A stretch of 64,000 nucleotides of DNA from the NCBI RefSeq assembly GCF_000526775.1, contig NZ_JAGS01000001.1, positions 682,001 to 746,000 of the forward strand, in the 5' to 3' direction. Below the pieces are notes generated by a model that worked only from the letters and a program-made list of their open reading frames with translations, had not been told where the DNA came from and did no database searches. This stretch comes from Ruminococcus albus AD2013. Its GTDB lineage: Bacteria; Bacillota; Clostridia; Oscillospirales; Ruminococcaceae. Shown here piece after piece: positions 24,333 through 33,852 of the stretch. Every line of letters starts with the position of its first letter. Positions within the stretch are counted from its first letter, which is position 1. Both the position numbers and the translations under genes were made by a program.

Positions 24333-26009
24333 ATGATAGATGACATAGTACAGGCTTTTCAATATTTTATAAAGCAGATGTCAGAAGTCACAAACCCTCT
24401 TGATACCGATAGCATAGCTGATGCTATTAAAGATATATGCAGATTATCAAATGTGGGAGTAATGAAAGTTGATGTCTATATGAGCATCACACTGATCGAT
24501 ACAGATGAAAAGGAGATCCATATCTTATATGATGATGGTGAGCCTGATGAGAATGTGATAAAGATAAAAAAGGTCACAGGCGGTTCAGGCGCTATCATAT
24601 ATACGATATTCCATAAAAAAGGAACAGAGCCATGGACTGAAAGGATCCACAACAGACTGGATCTGATGGCTTCTATATTGTATATGTTTACCAGCAGCTT
24701 CGTTCTGAATAATATCGCACAGAAATATGCTTTTACTGATGAATCGGGTTACCATAATCTCAGATATTTTGGCTCCGAGCTTATCAAACTGGTTGACGAT
24801 AATAAGTTGAAAGGTCTTGCTGCTGCTCAGTTCAACCTTAAACATTTTCAGGGTGTAAATCATCAGGTTGGCAGGGATAACGGCGATATTGTCATGCACT
24901 CGTTCATAAACGGTCTTGATGAGGTCAAGGGCTGTTTTGTTCCTGTTTGCAGGATGGGCGGTGATAATTTTATTATGCTTATGTCTGCCGATAAGATCGA
25001 TGATGTTATTGACTACCTCAAAGGTTCGACAGTATCTTTCGGCGATGGATTCAGTGAACGTGTCAATGTGAGTGCGACCGCGGGCATATACATATTTGAG
25101 GATGATTTTGAACTGAAGATCCTCGGTGACCTTATGGACAAACTGATGCCAGCATCAAGTCTGGCAAAAACTGCGGGACGCGATGATTTTATATTTTGCG
25201 ATTCCGAGCTGATGAAGATCAGGCAGCAGATAGCTTCTATACAGCATCTGTTTCCATTGGCAATAGAGAATTCAGAATTTCTTGTGTATTATCAGCCAAA
25301 GGTGTCCATAACCGATGGCACTATCGTTGGTGCGGAAGCACTTTGCCGCTGGGCTCATGACGGCAAGCTCATCCCTCCCAAAGAATTTATCCCCATACTG
25401 GAACAATCCATGGATATCTGTAAGCTTGATTTCTATATGATAGAACAGGTATGCCGTGATATCAGGCGCTGGCTTGATGATGGCAGGAAAGTTGTTCGCA
25501 TATCAGCAAACTTGTCACGCAAGCATATGCTGGATGTTGATCTTGTGCAGCATCTGCTGACTATCATTGATAAATATGAGATACCGCATGACCTTTTTGA
25601 GGTCGAACTGACAGAAACTACCACCGATGTAGAGTTCAAAGACCTTAAACGAGTTGTTCGCAGTCTCCAGAATATGGGCATTTCGACTTCTGTTGATGAT
25701 TTCGGTATCGGGTATTCGTCACTTAACCTAATAAAAGAGATCCCCTGGAACGTGCTTAAAATCGATAAGAGCATAGTGCCTGTAGATGAAGATGACGAGA
25801 ACAGCCCAACCAGTGTTATGTTCAAGTACGTTGTAGCTATGGCGCGTGAGATGGGTCTTGAGATAATCGCCGAAGGTGTTGAGACCGAAATTCAGGTTGA
25901 AGTGCTGAAAAGGAATGGCTGCAATATAGCTCAGGGCTTTTATTACGATAAGCCTCTCCAAGTGGCAGAATTTGAAAAACGTCTTGAAACAGGTGTCATC
26001 ATAAAATAA
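24333..26009 (+). CDS. GGDEF-EAL protein, probable c-di-GMP phosphodiesterase
   Basis: 558 residues, no TM segment. N-terminal region about 1-130 is of unknown type; then a GGDEF domain whose motif reads GGDNF (about residue 209), so cyclase activity is doubtful; then an EAL domain (about 310-555) with all main catalytic elements: EALCRW, ANLSRKH, ELTETT, DDFGIGYSSL, LKIDKS and AEGVET. Most likely degrades c-di-GMP, with the degenerate GGDEF domain possibly as GTP sensor. ATG 24333 is chosen over GTG 24324, which lies on top of the GAAAGGG RBS. Confidence 0.9.
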   Translation: MIDDIVQAFQYFIKQMSEVTNPLDTDSIADAIKDICRLSNVGVMKVDVYMSITLIDTDEKEIHILYDDGEPDENVIKIKKVTGGSGAIIYTIFHKKGTEPWTERIHNRLDLMASILYMFTSSFVLNNIAQKYAFTDESGYHNLRYFGSELIKLVDDNKLKGLAAAQFNLKHFQGVNHQVGRDNGDIVMHSFINGLDEVKGCFVPVCRMGGDNFIMLMSADKIDDVIDYLKGSTVSFGDGFSERVNVSATAGIYIFEDDFELKILGDLMDKLMPASSLAKTAGRDDFIFCDSELMKIRQQIASIQHLFPLAIENSEFLVYYQPKVSITDGTIVGAEALCRWAHDGKLIPPKEFIPILEQSMDICKLDFYMIEQVCRDIRRWLDDGRKVVRISANLSRKHMLDVDLVQHLLTIIDKYEIPHDLFEVELTETTTDVEFKDLKRVVRSLQNMGISTSVDDFGIGYSSLNLIKEIPWNVLKIDKSIVPVDEDDENSPTSVMFKYVVAMAREMGLEIIAEGVETEIQVEVLKRNGCNIAQGFYYDKPLQVAEFEKRLETGVIIK

Positions 26010-26018
26010 AGATAATCA

Positions 26019-26048
26019 CAGCATCTCTTTGCGGAGATGCTGTTTTTT
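26019..26048 (+). terminator. Terminator behind the GGDEF-EAL gene
   Basis: CAGCATCTC (26019-26027) / GAGATGCTG (26034-26042) stem followed by six T. Confidence 0.88.
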
Positions 26049-26142
26049 GTCTGAAAGCTTTGATAAAGATTATCTTTGCGGTAAAGCGGGTCATTATTTC
26101 GGACAAACTGCCATATAATCAAACTAAGAAGGAGGACTTGCC

Positions 26143-27306
26143 ATGGAAAATATCAAAAAAATCTTTATATTGTTTGTTTGTCTGATGATGCTTGGTTTTC
26201 TTGTACCGAAGAATACTTATGCCGAGACCGTGTCCATTGAAGATATACTTGAAGCTATGCCCGCAGAGGAGATAATTGCCGTTGAGTGTTCAACAGGTCA
26301 GGTGTTAATGGAGAAAAGATCTACGGATGTATGTGAGATATCTCATCTTGCAAAGCTGATGCTTGCACTTTTGGCGGCAGAAAAGATTGAAAGCGGAGAA
26401 CTTTCTCTTACCGATACGGTAACGGTTTCTGCAAAAGCGAATTCTATGCCAGCACCTCAGATATGGCTGGATAAAAATGAAAAAATAACCGTGGAGGAAC
26501 TTATCAAAGCCATCACGATAAGCAATGCAAATGATGCTGCTGTCGCCCTTGCAGAGTATATTTACAGTTCAACAGATGAAGCAGTAGCAAAAATGAATTG
26601 TAAAGCAAAATCGCTTGGCATGGATTCAACTACCTATGCAGATGTATGCGGACTTGACGACAGAACACGATCAGATGCCGCAGATACGGCGATTCTGGCA
26701 TCTGAACTTGTCAAGTATGATATACTTACACCGTATTTCACGTCATGGATAGACCATGTCCGCGGCGGTAAAGCAGAGCTGGTCAACCTCAACCGTCTTG
26801 TCAGGACATATAAAGGTATAACAGGAATGAAAGCCTGTTCATCAGCTACGGCAGGTGAGTGTTCTGTTGCAACAGCAAAACGCGGGAAAATGGAGATCGC
26901 TGTTGTTGTACTTAAATGCAGTGACCGTACACTGTGCGATGATATCGCAAAAAAATTGCTCGATATGTGTTTTGATGTGTATTCGCTGTATACTCCCGAA
27001 ATTTCAGAAGATATGCTCAAAAAGATACCGGTGATCCTTGGTGAGGAAAGCAAAGTATCGGTGGGATTCGGTGAACTATCAGCGGTTATAGTGCCTAAAG
27101 GTTCGTCAGAAAGCTTTGACATAAGCTTCGATAAGGAAAAAGAATTATCAGCACCGGTCAAGAAAGGTCAGGTCTGTGGAAAACTGGTGTGCAGGTATGG
27201 GGATCAGGTCATTTATTCTGCCGATCTTGTTGCTGAGAATGGTGTAAAGGAAAAAGACTTTTCGTTTTGCTTGAAGATTTTGCTGAATTATCTTCTAAAA
27301 TTTTAA
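26143..27306 (+). CDS. S11 D-Ala-D-Ala carboxypeptidase homologue lacking the catalytic motifs
   Basis: 387 residues: signal peptide (about 1-27, ends NTYA), a DacA-type PBP5 fold with good overall similarity (LAKLMLALLAAEKIESGELSL; NANDAAVALAEY; GITGMKACSSATAGECSVATAKRG), a C-terminal beta domain and an amphipathic end (FCLKILLNYLLKF) like the membrane anchor of PBP5. All three active-site motifs are changed: SxxK is H68-L-A-K71, SxN is N128-A-N130, KTG is K230-A-C232. The protein should be secreted and folded but unable to form the acyl-enzyme by the normal serine. A regulatory or binding role is possible. Single gene, GGAGG RBS. Confidence 0.85.
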   Translation: MENIKKIFILFVCLMMLGFLVPKNTYAETVSIEDILEAMPAEEIIAVECSTGQVLMEKRSTDVCEISHLAKLMLALLAAEKIESGELSLTDTVTVSAKANSMPAPQIWLDKNEKITVEELIKAITISNANDAAVALAEYIYSSTDEAVAKMNCKAKSLGMDSTTYADVCGLDDRTRSDAADTAILASELVKYDILTPYFTSWIDHVRGGKAELVNLNRLVRTYKGITGMKACSSATAGECSVATAKRGKMEIAVVVLKCSDRTLCDDIAKKLLDMCFDVYSLYTPEISEDMLKKIPVILGEESKVSVGFGELSAVIVPKGSSESFDISFDKEKELSAPVKKGQVCGKLVCRYGDQVIYSADLVAENGVKEKDFSFCLKILLNYLLKF

Positions 27307-27356
27307 AACATATTTTGTTTGAATTACACAAAAGTGACAAGTCTATCTGAAATGAC

Positions 27357-27385
27357 TTGCAATGTTATAAAAAATATTGTATAAT
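27357..27385 (+). promoter_or_regulatory. Promoter of pgi
   Basis: TTGCAA (27357-27362), 17-nt spacer, TATAAT (27380-27385). Confidence 0.75.
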
Positions 27386-27420
27386 GAATTAAAGCAATTT
27401 ATTTAGAAAGGCTGATTAAA

Positions 27421-28752
27421 ATGTCACTTACATTAAGAACAAAATATCTTGAGGGCTTTGTTGCAGATCATGAGTTCGATGCTATCGCTCCTGCTGTAAC
27501 TGCTGCTCACAACACGCTGGCTGCCAAGAACGGTCTCGGCAATGATTTTCTGGGCTGGGTCGAACTGCCTACCGATTATGACAAGGAGGAGTTCGCAAGG
27601 ATCAAGGCTGCCGCTGAAAAGATAAAGGATACTGCTGATGTGCTTATCGTTATCGGTATCGGTGGTTCTTATCTCGGCGCAAGAGCTGCTATTGAACTGC
27701 TCAAGTCGCCGTTCTACAACAATCTCAAGAAGGATACTCCCGACATCTACTTTGTCGGCAACAATATAAGCGCTACATACCTCAATGAAGTACTGAGTAT
27801 CTGCGAGGGCAAGGATGTAGCTGTTAACGTAATTTCCAAGTCCGGTACTACTACCGAACCTGCTCTTGCTTTCAGAGTATTCAAGAAGCTGCTGGAAGAT
27901 AAGTACGGCAAGGACGGCGCTAAGGAGCGTATCTTCGCTACTACCGATAAGGCAAAGGGCACACTGAAGGAGCTCTCCGACGAGATGGGCTATGAGACAT
28001 TCGTAGTTCCTGATGATGTCGGAGGAAGATTCTCCGTACTGACCGCTGTTGGTCTTCTTCCCATCGCTGTTGCAGGCTGCGATATCGATGCTCTGATGAA
28101 GGGCGCACAGAATGCTCAGAAGAAGTACGCAAATGACGACGGCAACGACTGCTACAAGTACGCTGCTGCAAGAAATATCCTTTACAGAAAAGGCAAGAGC
28201 GTTGAGATGCTGGTTTCCTACGATCCCGCTTTCACACTGATGGGTGAGTGGTACAAGCAGCTATTCGGCGAGAGCGAAGGCAAGGACGGCAAGGGTATAT
28301 TCCCATCTGCTGCTACTTTCTCCACCGATCTGCACTCTCTGGGTCAGTTCATTCAGGACGGTTCCAATCTCATGTTCGAGACCGTTGTGAACATCAAGAC
28401 CCCCAAGCAGGACTTCTTCATTGAAGAGGATGCTGAGAACAGAGATGGTCTGAACTTCCTTTCAAATCAGAATATGTCTGTTGTTAACCAGAAGGCATTC
28501 GAGGGCACTATCCTTGCTCATACCGAGGGTGGCGTTCCTAATCTGGTCATCGACGTTGATAAGATCGACGAGGAGAACCTCGGCGAACTGATCTATTTCT
28601 TTGAGAAGGCTTGCGCTATCTCGGGTTATATGCTGGGTGTAAATCCCTTCAACCAGCCCGGTGTTGAGAGCTATAAGAAGAATATGTTCGCACTGCTGGG
28701 CAAGCCCGGCTACGAAGATCAGAAGGCTGCACTTGAGGCAAAGCTGGTTTGA
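27421..28752 (+). CDS. pgi: Glucose-6-phosphate isomerase
   Basis: 443 residues, the compact form found in Firmicutes. Interconverts glucose-6-phosphate and fructose-6-phosphate in glycolysis. Seen: [50 protein letters not shown] segment [17 protein letters not shown] and the C-terminal [13 protein letters not shown]. Codon use is strongly biased (TAC, AAG, CTG), as in highly expressed genes. Confidence 0.97.
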   Translation: MSLTLRTKYLEGFVADHEFDAIAPAVTAAHNTLAAKNGLGNDFLGWVELPTDYDKEEFARIKAAAEKIKDTADVLIVIGIGGSYLGARAAIELLKSPFYNNLKKDTPDIYFVGNNISATYLNEVLSICEGKDVAVNVISKSGTTTEPALAFRVFKKLLEDKYGKDGAKERIFATTDKAKGTLKELSDEMGYETFVVPDDVGGRFSVLTAVGLLPIAVAGCDIDALMKGAQNAQKKYANDDGNDCYKYAAARNILYRKGKSVEMLVSYDPAFTLMGEWYKQLFGESEGKDGKGIFPSAATFSTDLHSLGQFIQDGSNLMFETVVNIKTPKQDFFIEEDAENRDGLNFLSNQNMSVVNQKAFEGTILAHTEGGVPNLVIDVDKIDEENLGELIYFFEKACAISGYMLGVNPFNQPGVESYKKNMFALLGKPGYEDQKAALEAKLV

Positions 28753-28817
28753 TCTGAAGAAATTATGCGGCACCGCCGCTTAAAATAAATGCTTTTATAG
28801 CAGAATGGAGAGTTATT

Positions 28818-29222
28818 ATGATTAATTTGATTCCGGGAAAAAAGGGTACAGGCAAGACTAAGATACTTGTTGACTCCATTGTTAAGGCTGCAGAAAATGC
28901 AACAGGTAATGTTGTATGCATCGAGAGAGGCATGAAGCTTACTTACGATATCCCCCACAGTGTAAGACTTGTTGATGCTGAGGATTACGGCATCACCAGC
29001 TTTGAGACCTTCTATGGTTTCGTTGCAGGTCTGCTGGCTGGCAATCACGATATACAGGACATATTTGTTGATGGTATTCTGAAGATAGGCGGCAGAAACT
29101 ATGATGAGCTGGGCGAGCTTATAGAGAAGATTGCAGTTCTGGCAAAGGATATCAACATCGTGTTCACAGTATCTGCTGATGTTGAAGAACTGCCTGCACA
29201 GGTAAAGGCATTTATCAAGTAA
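28818..29222 (+). CDS. Small P-loop protein of unknown function
   Basis: 134 residues with an N-terminal nucleotide-binding loop PGKKGTGKTK (6-15) and a hydrophobic strand DIFVDGIL (about 76-83) that may be the Walker B region. It looks like a minimal ATPase or twitching-motility (PilT)-like domain without further domains. GGAGAG RBS. It is placed alone between pgi and yceD; no function can be given. Confidence 0.7.
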   Translation: MINLIPGKKGTGKTKILVDSIVKAAENATGNVVCIERGMKLTYDIPHSVRLVDAEDYGITSFETFYGFVAGLLAGNHDIQDIFVDGILKIGGRNYDELGELIEKIAVLAKDINIVFTVSADVEELPAQVKAFIK

Positions 29223-29266
29223 TTTGTTAAATTTTATTTGATCCTGCAAAAAAATCAAAAAAACTA

Positions 29267-29295
29267 TTGACAAATCACTGACTTCGGGTTATAAT
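29267..29295 (+). promoter_or_regulatory. Consensus promoter of yceD-rpmF
   Basis: TTGACA (29267-29272), 17-nt spacer, TATAAT (29290-29295), a perfect sigma-A match, as expected for a ribosomal protein operon. Confidence 0.88.
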
Positions 29296-29321
29296 GGAGT
29301 TTGTGATGTTTGAGGTGTACT

Positions 29322-29786
29322 ATGAAAATACATCTGAAAGAGCTTTTCGATATCGTAGGTGAGGTCAAAGAGTTTGACTATGAGATCTCTCCCGAACAAG
29401 TCGGAGAGTATTCGTCTTATGATTTTACAGCACCGATAGCAGTCAGGGGCATGGTAGAGAACCGCGCTGGCGTTGTAACACTTAGTTTCAGCGTAGTATT
29501 TACTTTGTCACAGGTCTGCGACAGATGTCTTAAAGAGTTTGAGCGTGAGTACAGCTACGATCTCAGCCATATACTTGTCAGACAGCTCCACAGCGGACGC
29601 GATGATTATGATGAGTATGTTGTCTGTGAGGATAATGTTCTTGAGCTCGATGAACTGGTCATTTCCGACCTGCTGCTGCATCTGCCCACCAAGATCCTTT
29701 GTAAAGAGGATTGCAAGGGGTTATGCTTCAAATGCGGCAAGGATCTGAATGATGGCGATTGTGATTGCCCGAAAGATCCGTTTTGA
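29322..29786 (+). CDS. yceD: YceD family protein (DUF177)
   Basis: 154 residues. Conserved upstream partner of rpmF in most bacteria, linked to rRNA metabolism. Contains CDRCLKEFEREY and the cysteine-rich end DCKGLCFKCGKDLNDGDCDCP. Start ATG 29322 follows GAGGTG; the in-frame TTG at 29310 is less likely. Confidence 0.9.
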   Translation: MKIHLKELFDIVGEVKEFDYEISPEQVGEYSSYDFTAPIAVRGMVENRAGVVTLSFSVVFTLSQVCDRCLKEFEREYSYDLSHILVRQLHSGRDDYDEYVVCEDNVLELDELVISDLLLHLPTKILCKEDCKGLCFKCGKDLNDGDCDCPKDPF

Positions 29787-29828
29787 TCTGACGACTGGTG
29801 TTACTATTACCGAAGAGGAGGTGCCAAA

Positions 29829-30011
29829 ATGGCAGTACCAAAGAGAAAAGTATCCAAGGCTAGACGTGACAAGAGACGTTCAGCTGTTTGGAAGCTTGAA
29901 GCGCCTGCACTGAGCAGATGCTCCAACTGTGGCGAGCTGACTTCGCCTCACAGAGTGTGCAAGAACTGCGGTTATTACAAGGGCGTTGAGGTCATCAAGA
30001 AGGACGCATAA
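29829..30011 (+). CDS. rpmF: 50S ribosomal protein L32
   Basis: 60 residues starting AVPKRKVSKARRDKRR with four zinc-binding cysteines (CSNC and CKNC), so the zinc-containing form. AGGAGGTG RBS, 42 nt after yceD. Confidence 0.98.
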   Translation: MAVPKRKVSKARRDKRRSAVWKLEAPALSRCSNCGELTSPHRVCKNCGYYKGVEVIKKDA

Positions 30012-30054
30012 GCCTATTGGTACCTTACAGTCTTAAATAACAATGACTGAACAG

Positions 30055-30086
30055 GGCAGAGGAAATAAATTTTCCTCTGCCTTTTA
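30055..30086 (+). terminator. Terminator behind rpmF
   Basis: GGCAGAGGAAA (30055-30065) / TTTCCTCTGCC (30071-30081) stem followed by TTTT. Confidence 0.88.
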
Positions 30087-30094
30087 GTTTGATG

Positions 30095-30123
30095 TTGATT
30101 TTTTCAGAAAGATATGCTATAAT
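30095..30123 (+). promoter_or_regulatory. Promoter of der-plsY
   Basis: TTGATT (30095-30100), 17-nt spacer, TATAAT (30118-30123). Confidence 0.72.
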
Positions 30124-30166
30124 TAATATGATATGCGTTTTGTTATAAAGGAAGGGGAGTGTATTT

Positions 30167-31498
30167 ATGGTTCTGCCTGTAGTAGCGGTGGTCGGAAGAC
30201 CAAATGTGGGCAAATCCACGCTTTTCAATAAACTTATAGGTCAGCGGCTTTCTATAGTCGAGGACACACCTGGTGTTACCAGAGACCGTATCTACGGTAA
30301 ATGTGAATGGCTGGGAAGAGAATTCATGCTTGTTGATACCGGCGGTATCGAGCCTGAATCCAATGATATAATTCTTTCTCAGATGAGAAGACAATCCGAG
30401 CTTGCAATAACTTCGGCTAATGTTATCATACTTGTTACCGATATCAAGAGCGGTGTGACTTCTACTGATATGGAAGTCGCACAGATGCTTCTGAAATCAG
30501 GAAAACCTGTTGTGCTTTGCGTAAACAAGGTGGATAATGTGGGTGAGCCTCCTATGGAGCTTTATGAGTTCTATAATCTAGGTCTTGGCGAGCCTTTCCC
30601 TGTATCATCGGTGCATGGTCATGGTACTGGTGATATGCTTGACGAAGTTCTCAAATATCTGCCTGATGTTACTGAAGAGGAAGACGATGAGGAGACTGTC
30701 AAGGTCGCTGTCATCGGCAAGCCGAATGTGGGCAAATCCTCGATGATAAACCGTATCTGCGGCGAGGAAAGAGTTATCGTTTCAGATATCGCAGGTACCA
30801 CCCGCGATGCCACCGATACCGATATCGAAAATGAGTTCGGTAAGTTCGTCTTTATCGACACTGCGGGCATCAGACGTAAATCCAAGGTGCTTGAGTCTGT
30901 AGAGAAATATTCCGTGCTCAGGGCTTATATGGCTGTTGATAGAGCCGATGTGGCTGTTATCGTCATCGATGCTACTGTCGGATTTACCGAGCAGGACAGC
31001 AAGGTTGCAGGCTATGCTCATGAAAAAGGCAAGGCTTGCGTTGTTGCGGTAAATAAGTGGGACGCTCTTGAAAAAGACGGCAAGACAATGAATGAGTTTC
31101 GTAAGAAGCTGGAGGGAGATTTCAGCTTCATGAGTTATGTGCCTTTCGTTTTTGTTTCGGCAAAGACAGGTCTGCGTATAGACAAGCTGTTTGAGATGAT
31201 ACGCTATGTCAAGGAAAAGAACTCCATACGTATTGCAACAGGTAAGCTAAACGAAGTTCTGGCATATGCTACTCAGCGTGTTCAGCCACCCTCTGATAAG
31301 GGCAGAAGACTCAAGATATACTACATGACACAGGTATCCACCAACCCGCCCTCTTTTGTATTCTTTGTTAACAGGGCAGAGCTTTTCCACTTCTCCTATC
31401 AGCGTTACATTGAAAACCAGATACGCGAGACTTTCTCGCTGGACGGCACGCCCATTGTTTTCAAGATAAGAGAGCGCGACAGGGACGATGTTAAATGA
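30167..31498 (+). CDS. der: Ribosome biogenesis GTPase Der (EngA)
   Basis: 443 residues with two tandem G domains, the mark of Der: GRPNVGKST (about 10-18) and GKPNVGKSS (about 184-192), with DTAGIRRKSKV in the second switch region, and a C-terminal KH-like domain. Needed for 50S subunit assembly. AAGGAAGGGGAG RBS. Confidence 0.97.
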   Translation: MVLPVVAVVGRPNVGKSTLFNKLIGQRLSIVEDTPGVTRDRIYGKCEWLGREFMLVDTGGIEPESNDIILSQMRRQSELAITSANVIILVTDIKSGVTSTDMEVAQMLLKSGKPVVLCVNKVDNVGEPPMELYEFYNLGLGEPFPVSSVHGHGTGDMLDEVLKYLPDVTEEEDDEETVKVAVIGKPNVGKSSMINRICGEERVIVSDIAGTTRDATDTDIENEFGKFVFIDTAGIRRKSKVLESVEKYSVLRAYMAVDRADVAVIVIDATVGFTEQDSKVAGYAHEKGKACVVAVNKWDALEKDGKTMNEFRKKLEGDFSFMSYVPFVFVSAKTGLRIDKLFEMIRYVKEKNSIRIATGKLNEVLAYATQRVQPPSDKGRRLKIYYMTQVSTNPPSFVFFVNRAELFHFSYQRYIENQIRETFSLDGTPIVFKIRERDRDDVK

Positions 31499-31519
31499 CC
31501 GACAGGAGTTCGTTATAAT

Positions 31520-32182
31520 ATGAATATTTTGGCTATATTATTTACAGTAATATTCTCATATCTTTTTGGCAGCCTTAACTCGGCTATCATAGTTTGCAGG
31601 CTCTGGAAAAAACAGGATATCCGCGATTACGGCAGCAAAAACGCTGGCCTGACCAATGTTCTGCGTGTTTACGGCAAGGGCCCCGCTCTTGCGACGCTGC
31701 TTTGTGACCTTGCAAAGGGCGTTATTGCAGTAGTCGTATGCCGTCTGCTTGTACACAAGGTCATGGGTGTTGAATTCTTCGGTGATCCACATTTCATCGG
31801 ATATCTTGCAGGTCTGTTTGTAATGCTGGGACATTGTTTCCCTGTATTCTACGGATTTCATGGCGGAAAGGGCGTTCTTCTGGCAGCAACAACACTTCTC
31901 GCCATTGATCCTCTTACTTGTCTGTGTGCACTTGTAGTATTTGCGGTACTGCTGGCAATAACCAAGTATGTGTCCGTAGGTTCGATATTTGCGTCAATTG
32001 CTTATCCGACTTTCACCTTTATTCTGCAGAATTTTGTCTACAAGGATAACTACGCAGTTATCCCGAATACGATCATGGGAGTTCTGATCTGCATACTGAT
32101 AATCTCACTGCATCACGCAAATATCAAGAGACTTATGAACGGCACCGAGAACAAGTTCGGTCAGAAGAAAAAAGAAGCTTAA
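31520..32182 (+). CDS. plsY: Glycerol-3-phosphate acyltransferase PlsY
   Basis: 220-residue membrane enzyme using acyl-phosphate to make lysophosphatidic acid. PlsY motifs: GSLNSAII, GSKNAGLTNVLRVYGK and GHCFPVFYGFHGGKGV; about five TM segments. Lies 21 nt after der in one operon. Functionally linked to gpsA downstream, which makes its substrate. Confidence 0.95.
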   Translation: MNILAILFTVIFSYLFGSLNSAIIVCRLWKKQDIRDYGSKNAGLTNVLRVYGKGPALATLLCDLAKGVIAVVVCRLLVHKVMGVEFFGDPHFIGYLAGLFVMLGHCFPVFYGFHGGKGVLLAATTLLAIDPLTCLCALVVFAVLLAITKYVSVGSIFASIAYPTFTFILQNFVYKDNYAVIPNTIMGVLICILIISLHHANIKRLMNGTENKFGQKKKEA

Positions 32183-32198
32183 ATTTTGCATCACTTTT

Positions 32199-32240
32199 CG
32201 GCAAAGATCGCTCACACATTTTGTGATCTTTGCCGTTTTC
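32199..32240 (+). terminator. Terminator behind plsY
   Basis: CGGCAAAGATC (32199-32209) / GATCTTTGCCG (32225-32235) stem, extended inward by TCACA/TGTGA, followed by TTTT. Confidence 0.85.
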
Positions 32241-32259
32241 TGTAATATTCTTTTTACTG

Positions 32260-32290
32260 ACACATGATTTTCACGTGTATGGGATATAAT
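32260..32290 (+). promoter_or_regulatory. Inverted repeat and -10 box upstream of a hypothetical gene
   Basis: ACACATGA (32260-32267) and TCACGTGT (32271-32278) form an inverted repeat with one mismatch just before TATAAT (32285-32290). No good -35 hexamer at 17 nt, so the promoter may need an activator; the repeat could be its site. Confidence 0.3.
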
Positions 32291-32316
32291 GACGGACATA
32301 AACGGAGGGATGTGTT

Positions 32317-32787
32317 ATGTATAAATATTCACATACTAACGAAGACAACAGCATTTCTCTTCACGACAGCCGTGCCGCAAAAATATCCTTTGATTCTGGT
32401 GTACTGACCTTTATTTTTAAGGACGGTTTTTATGTTGCCGAAAGAAATGTTAATAACTTCCATAAAAAGTTGTGCTATACAGGCAGATCAGAGGTTGGTT
32501 TTAAAACCCTCAGTAAGGATATAGATCAGGATCTGACCGTCTATATTTTTACTGAGACCGACTCCGAAAAAAGGGCTATCAGAGATGAGATATCCTACGC
32601 TGAATTCGCACAGATGCTTGATAGCGGCATGGAACTTGAATTTCTGTATGCATACAAGGGCTACCGTTCTTATGTTTATGAATGCTGGCTCTGGTTTGAT
32701 AAAGAACCTTACCACAAAGAATGTGTTCTTATGATCTCGGCAGATGAAGCTGTATATAAATGGAACGAGCTTTTTGTTGAAGAATAG
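32317..32787 (+). CDS. Hypothetical protein
   Basis: 156 residues, no signal peptide or TM segment, rich in aromatic residues in the C-terminal half (YAYKGYRSYVYECWLWFDKEPYHKE). GGAGG RBS 8 nt before ATG. I do not recognise a family. Between plsY and gpsA, but with its own terminator upstream, so probably transcribed from its own promoter. Confidence 0.7.
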   Translation: MYKYSHTNEDNSISLHDSRAAKISFDSGVLTFIFKDGFYVAERNVNNFHKKLCYTGRSEVGFKTLSKDIDQDLTVYIFTETDSEKRAIRDEISYAEFAQMLDSGMELEFLYAYKGYRSYVYECWLWFDKEPYHKECVLMISADEAVYKWNELFVEE

Positions 32788-32835
32788 ATATACAAGATAT
32801 ATACTCAAATTCTAAAATAACGGGAGGTATGAAAT

Positions 32836-33840
32836 ATGGCAAATATCACAATACTAGGTTCGGGAGGATTCGGACTTTCTCTTGCAATAATGTGCGACAA
32901 CGCAGGTCATGACGTAACTGTATGGAGCAAATTTCAGGACGAGATAGACACTATAAACAGGACGGGAGAACTTAAAAGCAAACTGCCCGGAGTTCTGATA
33001 AACAAGTCAATTAAGCTTACCACGGATATTTCTGCGGCAAAGGGGAAGGATATGGTCATTATCGGTATACCTTCAAACTTTGTCAGAAGCGTCTGCGAAG
33101 AAGCCGCACCTTATATCGACAAAGAGACGATCATCGTAAACACCGCGAAAGGGCTTGAAGCTGACAGTCTTAAAACCATGACCCAGGTTGAAAAGGAATG
33201 CTTCCCCGAGAATACCATTGCAGTGCTTACAGGTCCTTCTCATGCGGAAGAAGTTGCAAGAGGCATACCAACGACTGTCTGCACAGCCTGCGAGAACAGA
33301 GAGGCTGCGTATTTTATTCAGCAGACCCTTTCAAACAATACTTTCCGTGTTTACGTCAACGATGATGTTATGGGCTGTGAGATAGGCGGGTCGCTGAAAA
33401 ATGTCATAGCGCTGGCTGCTGGCGTGTGTGATGGTCTGGGAATGGGTGATAATACCAAAGCAGCCCTCATGACACGCGGTATCCGTGAGATCGAAAGGCT
33501 CGGTATAGCTTTGGGTGCAAAGCGAGATACCTTTGCGGGACTCAGCGGTATCGGTGATCTTATCGTTACTTGCTGTTCCATGCACAGCCGCAACAGACGT
33601 GCAGGCATACTTATCGGTCAAGGCGTTGACCCCACCGAAGCTGTAAGGCAGGTAGGCACAGTTGAGGGTTACACCTGCACCAAGAACGCTTACGCTCTTG
33701 CCAAGAAAATGGGTATCGAAATGCCCATCACCGAAGAACTTGCGAAGGTACTCTTTGAAGGTTCACCTGTAGGAGAAAGCATAAAGAAACTCATGGGCAG
33801 ACCTTCCAAAAACGAGACCGAGAGCCAGTTCCTTAACTGA
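32836..33840 (+). CDS. gpsA: Glycerol-3-phosphate dehydrogenase [NAD(P)+]
   Basis: 334 residues. NAD-binding GSGGFGLSLA (8-17), NTAKGLE, LTGPSHAEEVARG and the substrate domain GGSLKNVIALAAGVCDGLGMGDNTKAALMTRG (catalytic Lys in SLKNV). Supplies glycerol-3-phosphate for PlsY. GGAGGT RBS. Confidence 0.96.
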   Translation: MANITILGSGGFGLSLAIMCDNAGHDVTVWSKFQDEIDTINRTGELKSKLPGVLINKSIKLTTDISAAKGKDMVIIGIPSNFVRSVCEEAAPYIDKETIIVNTAKGLEADSLKTMTQVEKECFPENTIAVLTGPSHAEEVARGIPTTVCTACENREAAYFIQQTLSNNTFRVYVNDDVMGCEIGGSLKNVIALAAGVCDGLGMGDNTKAALMTRGIREIERLGIALGAKRDTFAGLSGIGDLIVTCCSMHSRNRRAGILIGQGVDPTEAVRQVGTVEGYTCTKNAYALAKKMGIEMPITEELAKVLFEGSPVGESIKKLMGRPSKNETESQFLN

Positions 33841-33852
33841 CGGAGGTGTATC

